Origin: an uncultured Collinsella sp.
Lineage (GTDB): Bacteria; Actinomycetota; Coriobacteriia; Coriobacteriales; Coriobacteriaceae
Direction of reading: 5' to 3'
NCBI GenBank assembly: GCA_900539035.1
Contig: UQAU01000009.1
Span: forward strand, 1-64,000
Length of the DNA stretch: 64,000 nucleotides
The notes under the pieces were generated by a model, which saw nothing but the letters and a program-made list of their open reading frames with translations, was not told the origin of the DNA and did not search any database. Numbering within the stretch: the stretch's first letter is position 1; each line of letters starts with the position of its first letter. The position numbers and the translations under genes were made by a program. Of this stretch, positions 1-8,382 are shown piece after piece.

Positions 1-1599
1 CCGCTGCTCTCGCTCGAGGGTGCAGCGCCGGTCGCTTCGTTTGATATCGTCGGTCTGCATGTGCCGCACGAGATGGCGGTGACGAACTTCCTCGAGGCTC
101 TCGACCTCGCCGGCATTCCGCTGTTAGCCGCCGACCGCACCGAGGACGACCCCATTATCATCGCCGGCGGCCCCTCGGTGTACAACCCCGAGCCGTACGC
201 GGCCTTCTTCGATGTTATCCTCATCGGCGAGGGCGAGGAATCGCTGCTCGAGACCTGCCAGCTGCATCGCCGCCTGCGTGACGAAGGAGTCCCGCGCGCG
301 CAGATTGTTGAGCAGCTCGCATCCATTGCCGGCAACTACGTGCCGTCGTTCTATGAGGTTCGTCACGACGAGCCCTGCTCGCCCCATGGCTACACCGTGC
401 CGCGTGAGGGCAAGGATGCGCCGACCGTGGTCTACAAGCGCGTCGTCGAGGATTTCAGTGCCACGAACCCGCTGTCGCAGTCGTGCGTGCCCTATGCGCA
501 GCTGGTCCACGACCGTCTGTCTATCGAGATCCTGCGCGGCTGCGCCCGCGGCTGTCGTTTTTGCCAGGCCGGCATGACGTATCGCCCGGTGCGCGAGCGC
601 TCGGCAGACCAGATCGTCTCGTCGGTGATTCAGGGTTTGGAAAAGACCGGCTATGACGAGGTGTCGCTGACCTCGCTCTCCACGACCGACCACTCCTGCA
701 TTCGCGATGTGCTCGGCAGGCTCAACCGTCGCCTGGAGGATACGGGTATTCGCGTGTCTATTCCGTCGCAGCGCCTGGATTCGTTTGGCGTGGATATGGC
801 CGAGTCGGTTGCTGGCGAAAAGAAGGGCGGCCTGACGTTCGCGCCCGAGGCCGGCAGTCAGCGCATGCGCGACATCATTAACAAGAACGTGACCGAGGAG
901 GACCTGGACCGTGCGGCCAAGGCGGCCTTCGAGGCCGGCTGGAACCGCATGAAGCTCTACTTTATGATGGGCCTTCCCGGCGAGCGCGACGAGGACATCG
1001 TGGCCATCGCCAGCCTGGCCGATCATGTGCTGGAGCTCGGTCGTTCCGTGGTGCCCAAGGCTCGTCGCGGCTCGATCTCGGTGTCCATCTCGGTTTCGGT
1101 CTTTATCCCCAAGGCTGCCACGCCGTTCCAGTGGTGCCCGCAGCTCGACTACGACGACGTCAAGCGTCGCCAGAAGTTGCTTATCACGAGCGTTCGCAAC
1201 CGTGCCGTCCGCGTGCATTACCACGATGCCGAGACCTCGCTCATCGAGGCCGCGCTGTCCCGCGCCGGTCGTGACATGACGCCCGTCATCATCGACGCTT
1301 GGCGCTCGGGCTCTCGCTTTGACGCCTGGGTAGAGCATTTCTCGCTCGATAACTGGAAGGAGGCTGCTGCCAAAAACGGCATCGACCTCAATGAGCTCGT
1401 GCACCTGCCCTACGAGTTGGACTGGCGCCTGCCGTGGGAGCACGTGAGCCCCGGCTGCACGCGCGGCTTCCTCGAGCGCGAGTACCGTCGCTCGCTCGAG
1501 GGCGTCACGACTCCCGACTGCACCCGCACGTCGTGCACCGGCTGCGGGATCTGCCCCACGCTCCACGCCAAGAATGTATTGATGGGTGATCGCGCATGA
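1..1599 (+). CDS. Radical SAM protein, TIGR03960-like (5' end cut by window)
   Basis: The frame is open from base 1, so the N-terminus lies outside the window. The GTG at 61 is not the start, because the residues before it (SFDIVGLHVPHE) already read as family sequence. The radical SAM cluster motif CARGCRFC (CxxxCxxC) is coded at 541-564 and should bind a 4Fe-4S cluster and S-adenosylmethionine. A second cysteine-rich stretch, CTRTSCTGCGIC, sits close to the C-terminus. The N-terminal part (IIIAGGPSVYNPEP, IGEGEES) resembles the B12-binding-like region of this family. The stop overlaps the next gene's ATG by 4 bp (ATGA), and the two are usually found as a pair upstream of rplU. The substrate is not known to me; the radical SAM assignment is firm, the family assignment is from memory. 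Confidence 0.85.
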   Translation, partial: PLLSLEGAAPVASFDIVGLHVPHEMAVTNFLEALDLAGIPLLAADRTEDDPIIIAGGPSVYNPEPYAAFFDVILIGEGEESLLETCQLHRRLRDEGVPRAQIVEQLASIAGNYVPSFYEVRHDEPCSPHGYTVPREGKDAPTVVYKRVVEDFSATNPLSQSCVPYAQLVHDRLSIEILRGCARGCRFCQAGMTYRPVRERSADQIVSSVIQGLEKTGYDEVSLTSLSTTDHSCIRDVLGRLNRRLEDTGIRVSIPSQRLDSFGVDMAESVAGEKKGGLTFAPEAGSQRMRDIINKNVTEEDLDRAAKAAFEAGWNRMKLYFMMGLPGERDEDIVAIASLADHVLELGRSVVPKARRGSISVSISVSVFIPKAATPFQWCPQLDYDDVKRRQKLLITSVRNRAVRVHYHDAETSLIEAALSRAGRDMTPVIIDAWRSGSRFDAWVEHFSLDNWKEAAAKNGIDLNELVHLPYELDWRLPWEHVSPGCTRGFLEREYRRSLEGVTTPDCTRTSCTGCGICPTLHAKNVLMGDRA

Positions 1600-2408
1600 G
1601 TGAGCGCCTGACCGACAACCCCTCGCTCTTTAGGCTTCGTGTTCGTTATGGCAAGCGCGATCGCCTTAAGTACCTGGGCCATCTCGAAGTGATCCATACC
1701 ATTGAGCGCATCGTGCGCCGTGCGGGACTTCCCTATGCCGTCACGCAGGGCTTCTCTCCGCACATGCGCGTGGGCTTCTCTTCGGCGCTACCGGTTGGTA
1801 CGTCGTCGACCTGCGAGTGGTATGACCTGTTTATGACCGAGTTCGTGGCGCTCGACGAGGCGTTTGGGCGCCTGGCTGCGGCGTCTCCGGCCGATCTGGC
1901 GCCCATCGAGGCGGCGTACATCGACGTGCGCACGCCGGCGTTGACGGCGCAGCTCACGCGCCTGTCGTATCGCATCGACCTGCACTTGGATCCCGAGGCG
2001 CCCGTAAGCGCCGCTGAGGTACGTCGTGCGATCGACACGCTGCGCGCGGACCATGGCATCGACTACGCGCGCGGAAAAAAGAGCAAGCGCTTGGATTTGG
2101 ATCACACGCTCGTGGACTATGAGCTCACGGCGGGGGAGCGCCCGCACCATTTGGTGCTCATGCTCGACACCCATGCCGACAACGAAGGCTCCATGCGTCC
2201 GGAAATTTTGCTTTCCGCTGCTGATGTTTTGTTGCAGGGCTTGACCCCGGGCGTGGATGCACCTATTGTTTCCACCGGTATGCAAGACCTCGTGACCATC
2301 TGCTCCTACGATGTCGAGCGTCAGAATCAAGCATGCGAGGACGACGAGGGCCGACTCGTCAGCCCCATACCTGTGCGAACTTGTGGATTTGCTCCACATA
2401 CTCGTTGA
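1596..2408 (+). CDS. DUF2344 family protein (TIGR03936-like), partner of radical SAM protein
   Basis: Encodes 270 aa and starts with an ATG that overlaps the upstream stop, so translation is probably coupled. The N-terminus (FRLRVRYGKRDRLKYLGHLEVIHTIER) and the segment YAVTQGFSPHMRVGFS are characteristic of the DUF2344 family, which is known either fused to or directly following the TIGR03960 radical SAM protein. No catalytic motif is recognisable. The likely job is a partner of the radical SAM enzyme, perhaps acting on RNA or ribosomes given the rplU-rpmA genes downstream; that function is inference only. The stop codon TGA overlaps the -35 hexamer of the rplU promoter. Confidence 0.8.
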   Translation: MSERLTDNPSLFRLRVRYGKRDRLKYLGHLEVIHTIERIVRRAGLPYAVTQGFSPHMRVGFSSALPVGTSSTCEWYDLFMTEFVALDEAFGRLAAASPADLAPIEAAYIDVRTPALTAQLTRLSYRIDLHLDPEAPVSAAEVRRAIDTLRADHGIDYARGKKSKRLDLDHTLVDYELTAGERPHHLVLMLDTHADNEGSMRPEILLSAADVLLQGLTPGVDAPIVSTGMQDLVTICSYDVERQNQACEDDEGRLVSPIPVRTCGFAPHTR

Positions 2409-2433
2409 CGGGGGTATTTTCGCCTGCTACTAT
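2405..2433 (+). promoter_or_regulatory. Probable promoter of rplU-rpmA
   Basis: TTGACG at 2405-2410 and TACTAT at 2428-2433 are separated by 17 bp. The -35 overlaps the stop codon of the preceding gene. The predicted start of transcription near 2440 leaves a leader of about 35 nt before rplU. Confidence 0.6.
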
Positions 2434-2475
2434 ATTCGGCTGTTGCACTAACTGATGCATGAAGGGCAAGTAAAC

Positions 2476-2850
2476 ATGTACGCAATCGTTAACACGGGCG
2501 GCAAGCAGTACAAGGTCGCCACCGACGATGTCATCACCGTCGAGAAGATCGAGGGCAATGAGGGCGACAAGGTCACCCTGCCGGTTATCTTCCTCAACGA
2601 TGGTAAGAAGATCGTCACCGATCCCGACAAGCTGGCCAAGGCCAAGGTTACCGCTCAGATCGTTGAGCAGTTCAAGGGCGAGAAGCAGCTGGTCTTCAAG
2701 TTCCACAAGCGCAAGCGCTATCGTCGTCTGAAGGGTCACCGTCAGCAGCTGACCAAGCTGAAGATCGTGAAGGTTCAGGCTACCTCCCGCGCCAAGAAGG
2801 CTGTCAAGGCAGAGGCTGAGGCTGTTGCCGAGGCTCCCGTCGCCGAGTAG
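2476..2850 (+). CDS. rplU: 50S ribosomal protein L21
   Basis: 124 aa beginning MYAIVNTGGKQYKV, the classic L21 N-terminus; the ATG at 2476 is chosen over an in-frame ATG at 2455 because the family begins here and GAAGGG lies about 10 bp upstream. L21 binds 23S rRNA in the large subunit. Family members are usually near 103 aa; here about 20 extra C-terminal residues rich in Lys, Ala and Glu follow the conserved GHRQQLTKLKI region. It forms a two-gene unit with rpmA, as in most bacteria, and both are followed by a strong terminator. Confidence 0.97.
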   Translation: MYAIVNTGGKQYKVATDDVITVEKIEGNEGDKVTLPVIFLNDGKKIVTDPDKLAKAKVTAQIVEQFKGEKQLVFKFHKRKRYRRLKGHRQQLTKLKIVKVQATSRAKKAVKAEAEAVAEAPVAE

Positions 2851-2883
2851 ATTACACTCGTAACGAAAGAGTAGGTATACACA

Positions 2884-3141
2884 ATGGCACACAAAAAAGG
2901 ACTCGGTTCCTCCCGTAATGGCCGTGACTCCCGCGGTCAGCGCCTTGGCACGAAGCGCTTCGCCGGCCAGACGGTAACCACGGGCACGATTCTCGTCCGT
3001 CAGCACGGCACGCACATCCACCCGGGTGAGAACGTTGGCCGTGGTAAGGACGACACGCTGTTCGCGCTGGTCGACGGTACCGTTGAGTTCCACAAGGGTA
3101 TCAAGCACAGGGTCAGCGTACGCCCGCTCGCGAACGCGTAA
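2884..3141 (+). CDS. rpmA: 50S ribosomal protein L27
   Basis: 85 aa, starting MAHKKGLGSSRNGRDS. L27 sits at the peptidyl transferase centre with its N-terminal tail near the tRNA ends. The tail starts directly at MAHKKG, so the cleavable N-terminal extension known from Firmicutes is absent. The motif GQTVTTGTILVRQHGTHIHPG is typical. It lies 33 bp after rplU. A Rho-independent terminator follows 25 bp after the stop. Confidence 0.97.
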   Translation: MAHKKGLGSSRNGRDSRGQRLGTKRFAGQTVTTGTILVRQHGTHIHPGENVGRGKDDTLFALVDGTVEFHKGIKHRVSVRPLANA

Positions 3142-3166
3142 TTCACCCTTCATAGAGCACATATGT

Positions 3167-3209
3167 GGGAGACACTTGAGTTTTAGGATTCAAGGGTCTC
3201 CCTCTTTTT
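3167..3209 (+). terminator. Rho-independent terminator after rpmA
   Basis: GGGAGAC (3167-3173) pairs with GTCTCCC (3196-3202) and CTTGA (3175-3179) with TCAAG (3190-3194); the hairpin is followed by TCTTTTT. It ends only 16 nt before the obgE start codon. Confidence 0.85.
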
Positions 3210-3225
3210 GTAGGAGGCGATTCTG

Positions 3226-4701
3226 TTGTCACAGTTCACCGATATCAGCCGCATTAACGTGTGCGGCGGCGACGGCGGTGCCGGATGCATGTCGTTTAGG
3301 CGCGAGGCCTTTGTCCCCAAGGGCGGCCCCGATGGCGGCGACGGCGGTCGTGGCGGCAATGTCGTCATCCAGGCCGATGCTCAGCTGTCTTCGCTGATCG
3401 ATTACCGCTTTAAGCATCACTTTCGTGCCGAGCGCGGAACGCACGGTCAGGGCGCCCGCCGCAACGGCAAGAGTGGCGAGGACCTGATCCTTAAGGTTCC
3501 CATGGGCACCGTGGTGCGCGAGCTCGATCCCGAGACGCAGACCCCGATGTTCGAGATTGCCGACTTGGTTCACGACGGCGAGCGCGTTGTCGTGGCCCCT
3601 GGTGGCGCCGGTGGTCTGGGCAATACGCACTTTGTGACATCGGTGCGCCGTGCTCCCGCGTTCGCCCAGTTGGGCGAGCCGGCTGAGGAGCACTGGATTG
3701 AGCTCGAGATGAAGCTCATGGCCGATGCCGCACTCGTTGGCTTCCCCTCGGTGGGCAAATCCTCGCTTATCGCGCGCATGAGTGCCGCCCGTCCCAAGAT
3801 CGCCGACTATCCGTTCACGACGCTCGTGCCCAACCTGGGTATGGTGCGTGCCGGCGAGTACTCCTATGTCGTTGCCGACGTCCCCGGTCTTATCGAGGGT
3901 GCGAGCGAGGGCCGTGGCCTGGGCCATCAGTTCCTGCGCCACATCGAGCGCACGGCACTCATCATGCATGTTGTCGATATGACGGGCGGTTTTGAGGATC
4001 GCGATCCGATCGAGGACTATCGCATCATCAACCGCGAGCTCGAGCAGTATGGCGCCGAGCTTTCGGAGCGCCCTCAGATCGTCGTCGCCAACAAGTGCGA
4101 TGCGCCGGGCACGGCTGACAAGATTGCCGACCTCAAACGCGCTGCGCTCGACGATGGACATATGTTCTTTGCCGTGTCTGCTGTGACGGGCGCCGGCCTC
4201 AACACGCTGATGCTTGCCGTGGGCGAACAGGTGGCCAAGCTGCGCGCCGAGTTGGCTGTCTCCGATGAGCCGGTCGATCTGCGCGATGATGAGTGGGAGC
4301 GCCGTCGCCTGCAGCGTGAGAAGCGTTTCCGCATTGTTCAGGAAGAGCCCCATGCCTTCCGCGTGGTCGGTCGCGCCATCGAGCGTATGGTCATCCAGAC
4401 CGACTGGGAAAACGAGGAGGCCGTCATCTACCTGCAGCATAAGTTTGCGCGCATGGGTGTTGACGACGCGCTCGAGAAGGCCGGCTGCCGTGCGGGCGAC
4501 GAGGTCCGCATTTGCCAGCGCGCCTTTGACTTTGAGGGCGCCGAGGACTTCTCGGAGTACGAGGAGCTCGAGGATGCTGGCGAGGACGTTGCCGTTGAAG
4601 CCATTGACGTGGCCGATGCTGCGGATGAGGGCGTCGAGGTTGTCGATGCGACGGATGCAGCGGATGCCGCGGGCGATACCGAGACACCGGAGGGCGAGTA
4701 A
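3226..4701 (+). CDS. obgE: GTPase ObgE/CgtA
   Basis: 491 aa with a TTG start at 3226 set by GGAGG at 3213-3217. The glycine-rich Obg fold (CGGDGGAGCMSFRREAFVPKGGPDGGDGG) is followed by a G domain with P-loop GFPSVGKSS around residue 172, DVPGL near 217 and NKCD near 289, then the C-terminal OCT domain. Obg proteins assist late 50S maturation and respond to ppGpp. The last 50 or so residues form an extra Asp/Glu/Ala/Val-rich tail. The gene begins 16 nt after the rpmA terminator, which leaves no room for a separate promoter, so expression probably depends on read-through. Downstream nadD follows after 3 bp. Confidence 0.96.
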   Translation: MSQFTDISRINVCGGDGGAGCMSFRREAFVPKGGPDGGDGGRGGNVVIQADAQLSSLIDYRFKHHFRAERGTHGQGARRNGKSGEDLILKVPMGTVVRELDPETQTPMFEIADLVHDGERVVVAPGGAGGLGNTHFVTSVRRAPAFAQLGEPAEEHWIELEMKLMADAALVGFPSVGKSSLIARMSAARPKIADYPFTTLVPNLGMVRAGEYSYVVADVPGLIEGASEGRGLGHQFLRHIERTALIMHVVDMTGGFEDRDPIEDYRIINRELEQYGAELSERPQIVVANKCDAPGTADKIADLKRAALDDGHMFFAVSAVTGAGLNTLMLAVGEQVAKLRAELAVSDEPVDLRDDEWERRRLQREKRFRIVQEEPHAFRVVGRAIERMVIQTDWENEEAVIYLQHKFARMGVDDALEKAGCRAGDEVRICQRAFDFEGAEDFSEYEELEDAGEDVAVEAIDVADAADEGVEVVDATDAADAAGDTETPEGE

Positions 4702-4704
4702 GCC

Positions 4705-5382
4705 ATGTCGCTGCGCGGTGGAATCGGTCTGCCCGAGCTTCCTCTAGAGGACGGGCAGGAGTTTAGGCTCGGCATTATGGGTGGCACCTTTGATCCCATC
4801 CATTACGGGCACCTGGTGACCGCCGAGCAGGCGCGCGAGTCGCTCGACTTGGACGCTGTGCTCTTTATGCCGGCGGGTTCTCCTGCCTTTAAGCTTGACA
4901 AGCCGGTGACGCCTGCCGAGGACCGTTATGCCATGACGGTCCTCGCCACCGCCGCGAACCCGGCTTTTTTGGCGAGCCGGTTCGAGATCGACCGCCCGGG
5001 CGTAACCTATACGGCCGATACGCTTCATGCCCTTCGCGACTTTTATCCGCCGCAGGTAAAGCTCTACTTTATTACGGGCGCCGACGCGATTATCGATATC
5101 GTGACCTGGCATGATGCCGAACGAATCGCTGAGCTTGCTACCTTTATTGCGGCGACGCGACCGGGCTTTGATATCGATACGGCGCGTGCCCGAATCAAAG
5201 AGTCGGGGCTGCCGTTCGACGTGCGCTATATTCAGATTCCGGCGCTGGCGATCAGCTCGACGAACATTCGTAAGCGAGTTGCCCGCGGCATGAGCGTGCG
5301 CTATCTTACGAGCGAGTCCGTGCTCGGCTACATTCGCAAGCGCAGGCTATATGCCGATTTGGGCCAAGAAGATTTTGAGTGA
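4705..5382 (+). CDS. nadD: Nicotinate-nucleotide adenylyltransferase
   Basis: 225 aa. Adenylates nicotinate mononucleotide to deamido-NAD in NAD synthesis. The nucleotidyltransferase signature GTFDPIHYGH lies near residue 27 and the ISSTNIR motif near 190, both typical. The start at 4705 follows obgE by 3 bp; an internal ATG at 4777, nearer the usual family start, is possible but would leave no obvious ribosome site. The order obgE-nadD-yqeK-rsfS is common in Gram-positive bacteria. Confidence 0.94.
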   Translation: MSLRGGIGLPELPLEDGQEFRLGIMGGTFDPIHYGHLVTAEQARESLDLDAVLFMPAGSPAFKLDKPVTPAEDRYAMTVLATAANPAFLASRFEIDRPGVTYTADTLHALRDFYPPQVKLYFITGADAIIDIVTWHDAERIAELATFIAATRPGFDIDTARARIKESGLPFDVRYIQIPALAISSTNIRKRVARGMSVRYLTSESVLGYIRKRRLYADLGQEDFE

Positions 5383-5394
5383 TGGGGGTCTACG

Positions 5395-6003
5395 TTGTCG
5401 GTAGAGGATCAGTTTGAGGGCGATGAGCGCGCGCTGCTCAAGCGCATTCAAGAGCTGCTCGATGTTCGCATGAAGGATAAGCGCAAGCGCTATGTGCATT
5501 CGCTGGGTGTTGCCGAGACCGCACTTCATCTGGCCGAGGTCTACGGCGTCGACCGCTTTGATGCCGCTGCCGCCGGCTTGATCCACGACTGGGACAAGGT
5601 GCTTTCCGATGACGAGCTGGTCACGCGCGCTCTGCATTACGGCATTAAGATTGCCGGCTCTCCTTCTGCCGCGACGCCGCTTTTGCATGGCCCTGTTGCC
5701 GCCTATGAGCTTCCGCAGCTTTTTCCCGAGCTGTCGCCGGCGGTCTTTCAGGCTGTCGACCGTCACACCGTGGGTGCCTGCGATATGACGCCGCTCGATA
5801 TGGTGGTCTTTGTGGCCGATGCCATCGAGCCCAACCGCCACGGCGACTATGCCCATGCACTGCGCAAGATGGTGGGGGAGTCGTCGCTCGATGAGTTGTT
5901 CTTCTCCTGTTTTGCGCAGGGTCTGGTCTATGTGATCCAGTCCGGGCGCTATCTTTATCCCACGGCTATTACGATTTACAACCATTACGCCCAGCTGCGC
6001 TAG
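5395..6003 (+). CDS. yqeK: HD-domain dinucleotide hydrolase YqeK
   Basis: 202 aa from a TTG start preceded by GGGGG. The HD phosphohydrolase pattern is visible: YVHSLGVAETA for the first His, HDWDK for the central HD pair, then the C-terminal helical part with DRHTVG and FVADAIEPNR. YqeK proteins are known as symmetrical Ap4A hydrolases that use a metal centre. It sits between nadD and rsfS, an arrangement strongly conserved for this family. Confidence 0.9.
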   Translation: MSVEDQFEGDERALLKRIQELLDVRMKDKRKRYVHSLGVAETALHLAEVYGVDRFDAAAAGLIHDWDKVLSDDELVTRALHYGIKIAGSPSAATPLLHGPVAAYELPQLFPELSPAVFQAVDRHTVGACDMTPLDMVVFVADAIEPNRHGDYAHALRKMVGESSLDELFFSCFAQGLVYVIQSGRYLYPTAITIYNHYAQLR

Positions 6004-6030
6004 CTCGGGCTGTCTAGAAAGAGGTATTCC

Positions 6031-6486
6031 ATGGCCGACGAGACCATGACCGACGAGCAGATTCTTGAAGGCGTGGAGCACAAGAGCTTCGCCGCCACGT
6101 CCGACCGCACTGCCGCCTCGCTGTCCGCGAGCGGTGTCGCCGCCGAGGATGTCGCCCGCGCCGCCGCGCAGGCCGCCTACGACAAGAAGGGCGAGGACGT
6201 TCAGGTGCTCGACCTGACCGAGCTTTCCGATGTGTGCGACTACTTTGTGCTTGCCACCGGTGCCAACAACCGCCAGGTCGATTCAATTGTCGACGAGATC
6301 GAGGAGAAGGTCGCCGAGGCTTGCGGCGAGCATCCGTTCTCCATCGAGGGCCGCGAGCAGAAGACTTGGATGCTCATGGACTACGGTTCGGTTGTCGTCC
6401 ACGTCTTCACTCCCGAAGCCCGCGACTTCTACCGCCTCGAGAAACTCTGGGGAGACGCCCCCCAGCTCCCTCTCAATCTCCTCTAG
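6031..6486 (+). CDS. rsfS: Ribosomal silencing factor RsfS
   Basis: 151 aa. RsfS binds L14 on the 50S subunit and blocks subunit joining when nutrients are low. The core starts at AAQAAYDKKGEDVQVLDL, with DYFVLATGANNRQVDSI and EGREQKTWMLMDYGSVVVHVF as family landmarks. About 40 N-terminal residues precede the core, more than usual; the ATG at 6031 has AGAAAGAGG ahead of it. It is the last gene before a strong terminator. Confidence 0.94.
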   Translation: MADETMTDEQILEGVEHKSFAATSDRTAASLSASGVAAEDVARAAAQAAYDKKGEDVQVLDLTELSDVCDYFVLATGANNRQVDSIVDEIEEKVAEACGEHPFSIEGREQKTWMLMDYGSVVVHVFTPEARDFYRLEKLWGDAPQLPLNLL

Positions 6487-6527
6487 TAGCTCATTTGAGA
6501 CGGGGTTTAGCTACCCTCACGCATATC

Positions 6528-6570
6528 GCCGGGCAGTTGCGGTTTTCCGCACCTGCCCGGCTTTCTTTTT
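6528..6570 (+). terminator. Rho-independent terminator after rsfS
   Basis: GCCGGGCAG (6528-6536) pairs with CTGCCCGGC (6553-6561), with an inner GCGG/CCGC stem around a TTTT loop, followed by TTTCTTTTT. It lies between convergent rsfS and dinB; there is no T-run on the - strand side. Confidence 0.9.
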
Positions 6571-6582
6571 ACCCAAAGGCGG

Positions 6583-7836
6583 TTAATCGTTGAAGCGGGA
6601 TTGACGGCCGAAGGATAGGGCGGTGTCGCCGAATTTGTCTCGGACGGCGTCGATGGCGACGGAGAGGTCGCGGCGGTCGCTGGATTGGGCTCCGCGGTCA
6701 TCGATCTCGCAGAACAGGTCGGTTTGGATCCCGCCTTGGTGATCGAAATCGCTCATGCCGATGCCCGCTAAGCGAACATGCATGCCTTCCTGCCAGATAT
6801 TGTCGAGCAGCTCGAGTGCTACGGCAACAAAGATATTCTCATCATCGGTGGGGTGTGGAAGCCGCCGCTGCGCCGAGCGTCCGCTGCCATACGAATATTT
6901 AAGCTTGAGCGTCACCGTGGCGCCCGTCAGTCCCTGGCGACGTAAGCGTCGTCCGACGGACTCACCCAGTAGGGCAATAGCCGCCTCAATATCCCCACGC
7001 TCAGTCAAATCTTTAGCAAAGGTGCGTTCATTGCTGACCGACTTGACCTCGCGCTCCTCATCGAGACTCGTGACTTCGGAGATTTCGAGTCCCAGCGCAC
7101 GCTGGCGCATGCGCTCGCCGTTGACGCCAAAAATAGAGGCCAAGGTGGATTCCGGTGCACGTGATAGCTCTCCGAGGGTGTAGATGCGCATGCGGCGCAG
7201 TCGCTCCTCGGCCGAGCGCCCGATGCCGCTCATGGCAGATACTGGCAGCGCGGCCAAAAAGCGCTGCTCGGTTCCGGGGCGCACGATGGTCAGCCCAAAC
7301 GGCTTATCCCGCTCGCTTGCGATCTTTGCGACCGTCTTGTTGCAGCCCACGCCAATGGAGCAGGTCACTCCCAGCCCTGCCACGCGATCGCTTATACGCC
7401 GCGCGACCAGCAGCGGGTCTTCGGGCGCAAAGCGACCCGGTGTGATATCGATAAAGGCTTCGTCGATGGATACGCGCTCAACGCGCGGGGTCTCGTCGGC
7501 GAGAATCGCCATAACGTGTGCGCTCACCTCGCGGTAGCGATCAAAGTGCCCGTGCGTCCAAATGGCTTGCGGGCACAAGCGCCGCGCCTCGGCCGAGGCC
7601 ATGGCAGAGTGCACGCCAAAGCGACGTGCCTCATACGAACACGTGGACACGACGCCACGCGAATCGGCGTCTCCGCCCACGATGAGCGGCTTTCCGCGCC
7701 ATTCGGGATGATCGAGCATCTCCACGCTCGCAAAAAACGCATCGAGGTCCATCAGACCCACCGCCGGACCCGTCCAGGGAGGCGGCGTGACGCCCATGGC
7801 ATCCTCATAACCGTATGTATGTTCGCGTCTTTCCAT
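6583..7836 (-). CDS. dinB: DNA polymerase IV (Y family)
   Basis: 417 aa. A translesion polymerase. The palm motifs MDLDAFFASVE and SIDEAFIDI carry the metal-binding acidic residues; YEARRFGV is the fingers motif, and the little finger region follows. A first Met at 7836 gives a 28-residue lead before the core. It has no Shine-Dalgarno and lies 6 nt after a TATACT box, suggesting a leaderless message; an internal ATG at 7797 with AGGA upstream is the alternative. No convincing LexA box was found near the start. Confidence 0.95.
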   Translation of the reverse strand: MERREHTYGYEDAMGVTPPPWTGPAVGLMDLDAFFASVEMLDHPEWRGKPLIVGGDADSRGVVSTCSYEARRFGVHSAMASAEARRLCPQAIWTHGHFDRYREVSAHVMAILADETPRVERVSIDEAFIDITPGRFAPEDPLLVARRISDRVAGLGVTCSIGVGCNKTVAKIASERDKPFGLTIVRPGTEQRFLAALPVSAMSGIGRSAEERLRRMRIYTLGELSRAPESTLASIFGVNGERMRQRALGLEISEVTSLDEEREVKSVSNERTFAKDLTERGDIEAAIALLGESVGRRLRRQGLTGATVTLKLKYSYGSGRSAQRRLPHPTDDENIFVAVALELLDNIWQEGMHVRLAGIGMSDFDHQGGIQTDLFCEIDDRGAQSSDRRDLSVAIDAVRDKFGDTALSFGRQSRFND

Positions 7837-7842
7837 GTCATG

Positions 7843-7848
7843 AGTATA
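7843..7848 (-). promoter_or_regulatory. -10 box of dinB, possibly leaderless
   Basis: On the - strand TATACT is followed after 6 nt by the dinB ATG, which would put the transcription start at or next to the start codon. No clear -35 hexamer is visible. Confidence 0.4.
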
Positions 7849-7880
7849 CCGCGCAGCTCATGTGGGGTGCGTGTATGTGC

Positions 7881-7908
7881 TTGCAAATCCCGAATTCTTG
7901 TCTAAGAT
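7881..7908 (+). promoter_or_regulatory. Candidate promoter of the rpsP operon
   Basis: TTGCAA at 7881-7886 and TAAGAT at 7903-7908 with a 16-bp spacer. This lies in the 200-bp gap between divergent dinB and rpsP and would give a leader of about 120 nt. Confidence 0.45.
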
Positions 7909-8037
7909 ATGGATTTGCCCTCGACTACACCGAAGAAGTTGGTCTCACGGACTTCACCTGCCCGCGTCGATGGCGTATTATGTTCAACTGTTTGTTTGTA
8001 GTTGCAGCCTAAAGCTGCTTGGTTGGAGGAGTTTCCT

Positions 8038-8379
8038 TTGGCAGTCAAGATTCGCCTTGCTCGTCACGGCGCTAAGAAGCGTCCGTACTACCGTGTCGTC
8101 GTCGCCGATTCCCGCGCCCCGCGTGACGGTCGTATCATCGAGGAGGTTGGCCGCTACAACCCGATGACCGCCCCCAAGACCATCAACCTCGACCTCGAGA
8201 AGATCGCCGACTGGCAGTCCAAGGGCGCTCAGCTCACCGACGCCGTCGCCGCTCTGGTCAAGGCCGCCAACGAGGGCGAGAAGACCGAGACCGTCGTCAA
8301 GAAGTCCAAGAAGCAGCTCGCCAAAGAGGCCGAGGCCGCTAAGGCTGCCGCTGAGGCCGCTGAGGGCGCCGAGGAGTAA
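8038..8379 (+). CDS. rpsP: 30S ribosomal protein S16
   Basis: 113 aa beginning MAVKIRLARHGAKKRPYYRVVVADSR. The TTG at 8038 is the start: it follows GGAGGAG with 8 nt spacing and the family begins here; an in-frame TTG at 8002 would precede the ribosome site. The core is followed by a Lys/Ala/Glu-rich tail of about 30 residues, similar in style to the L21 tail in this window. First gene of the rpsP-khpA-rimM-trmD-lepB group. Confidence 0.96.
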   Translation: MAVKIRLARHGAKKRPYYRVVVADSRAPRDGRIIEEVGRYNPMTAPKTINLDLEKIADWQSKGAQLTDAVAALVKAANEGEKTETVVKKSKKQLAKEAEAAKAAAEAAEGAEE

Positions 8380-8382
8380 ATC

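Noticed and set aside
7837..7880. LexA box at the dinB start
   Set aside because: GAACATACATAC overlaps the start region but lacks the inverted GTTC half, so SOS control is not supported.
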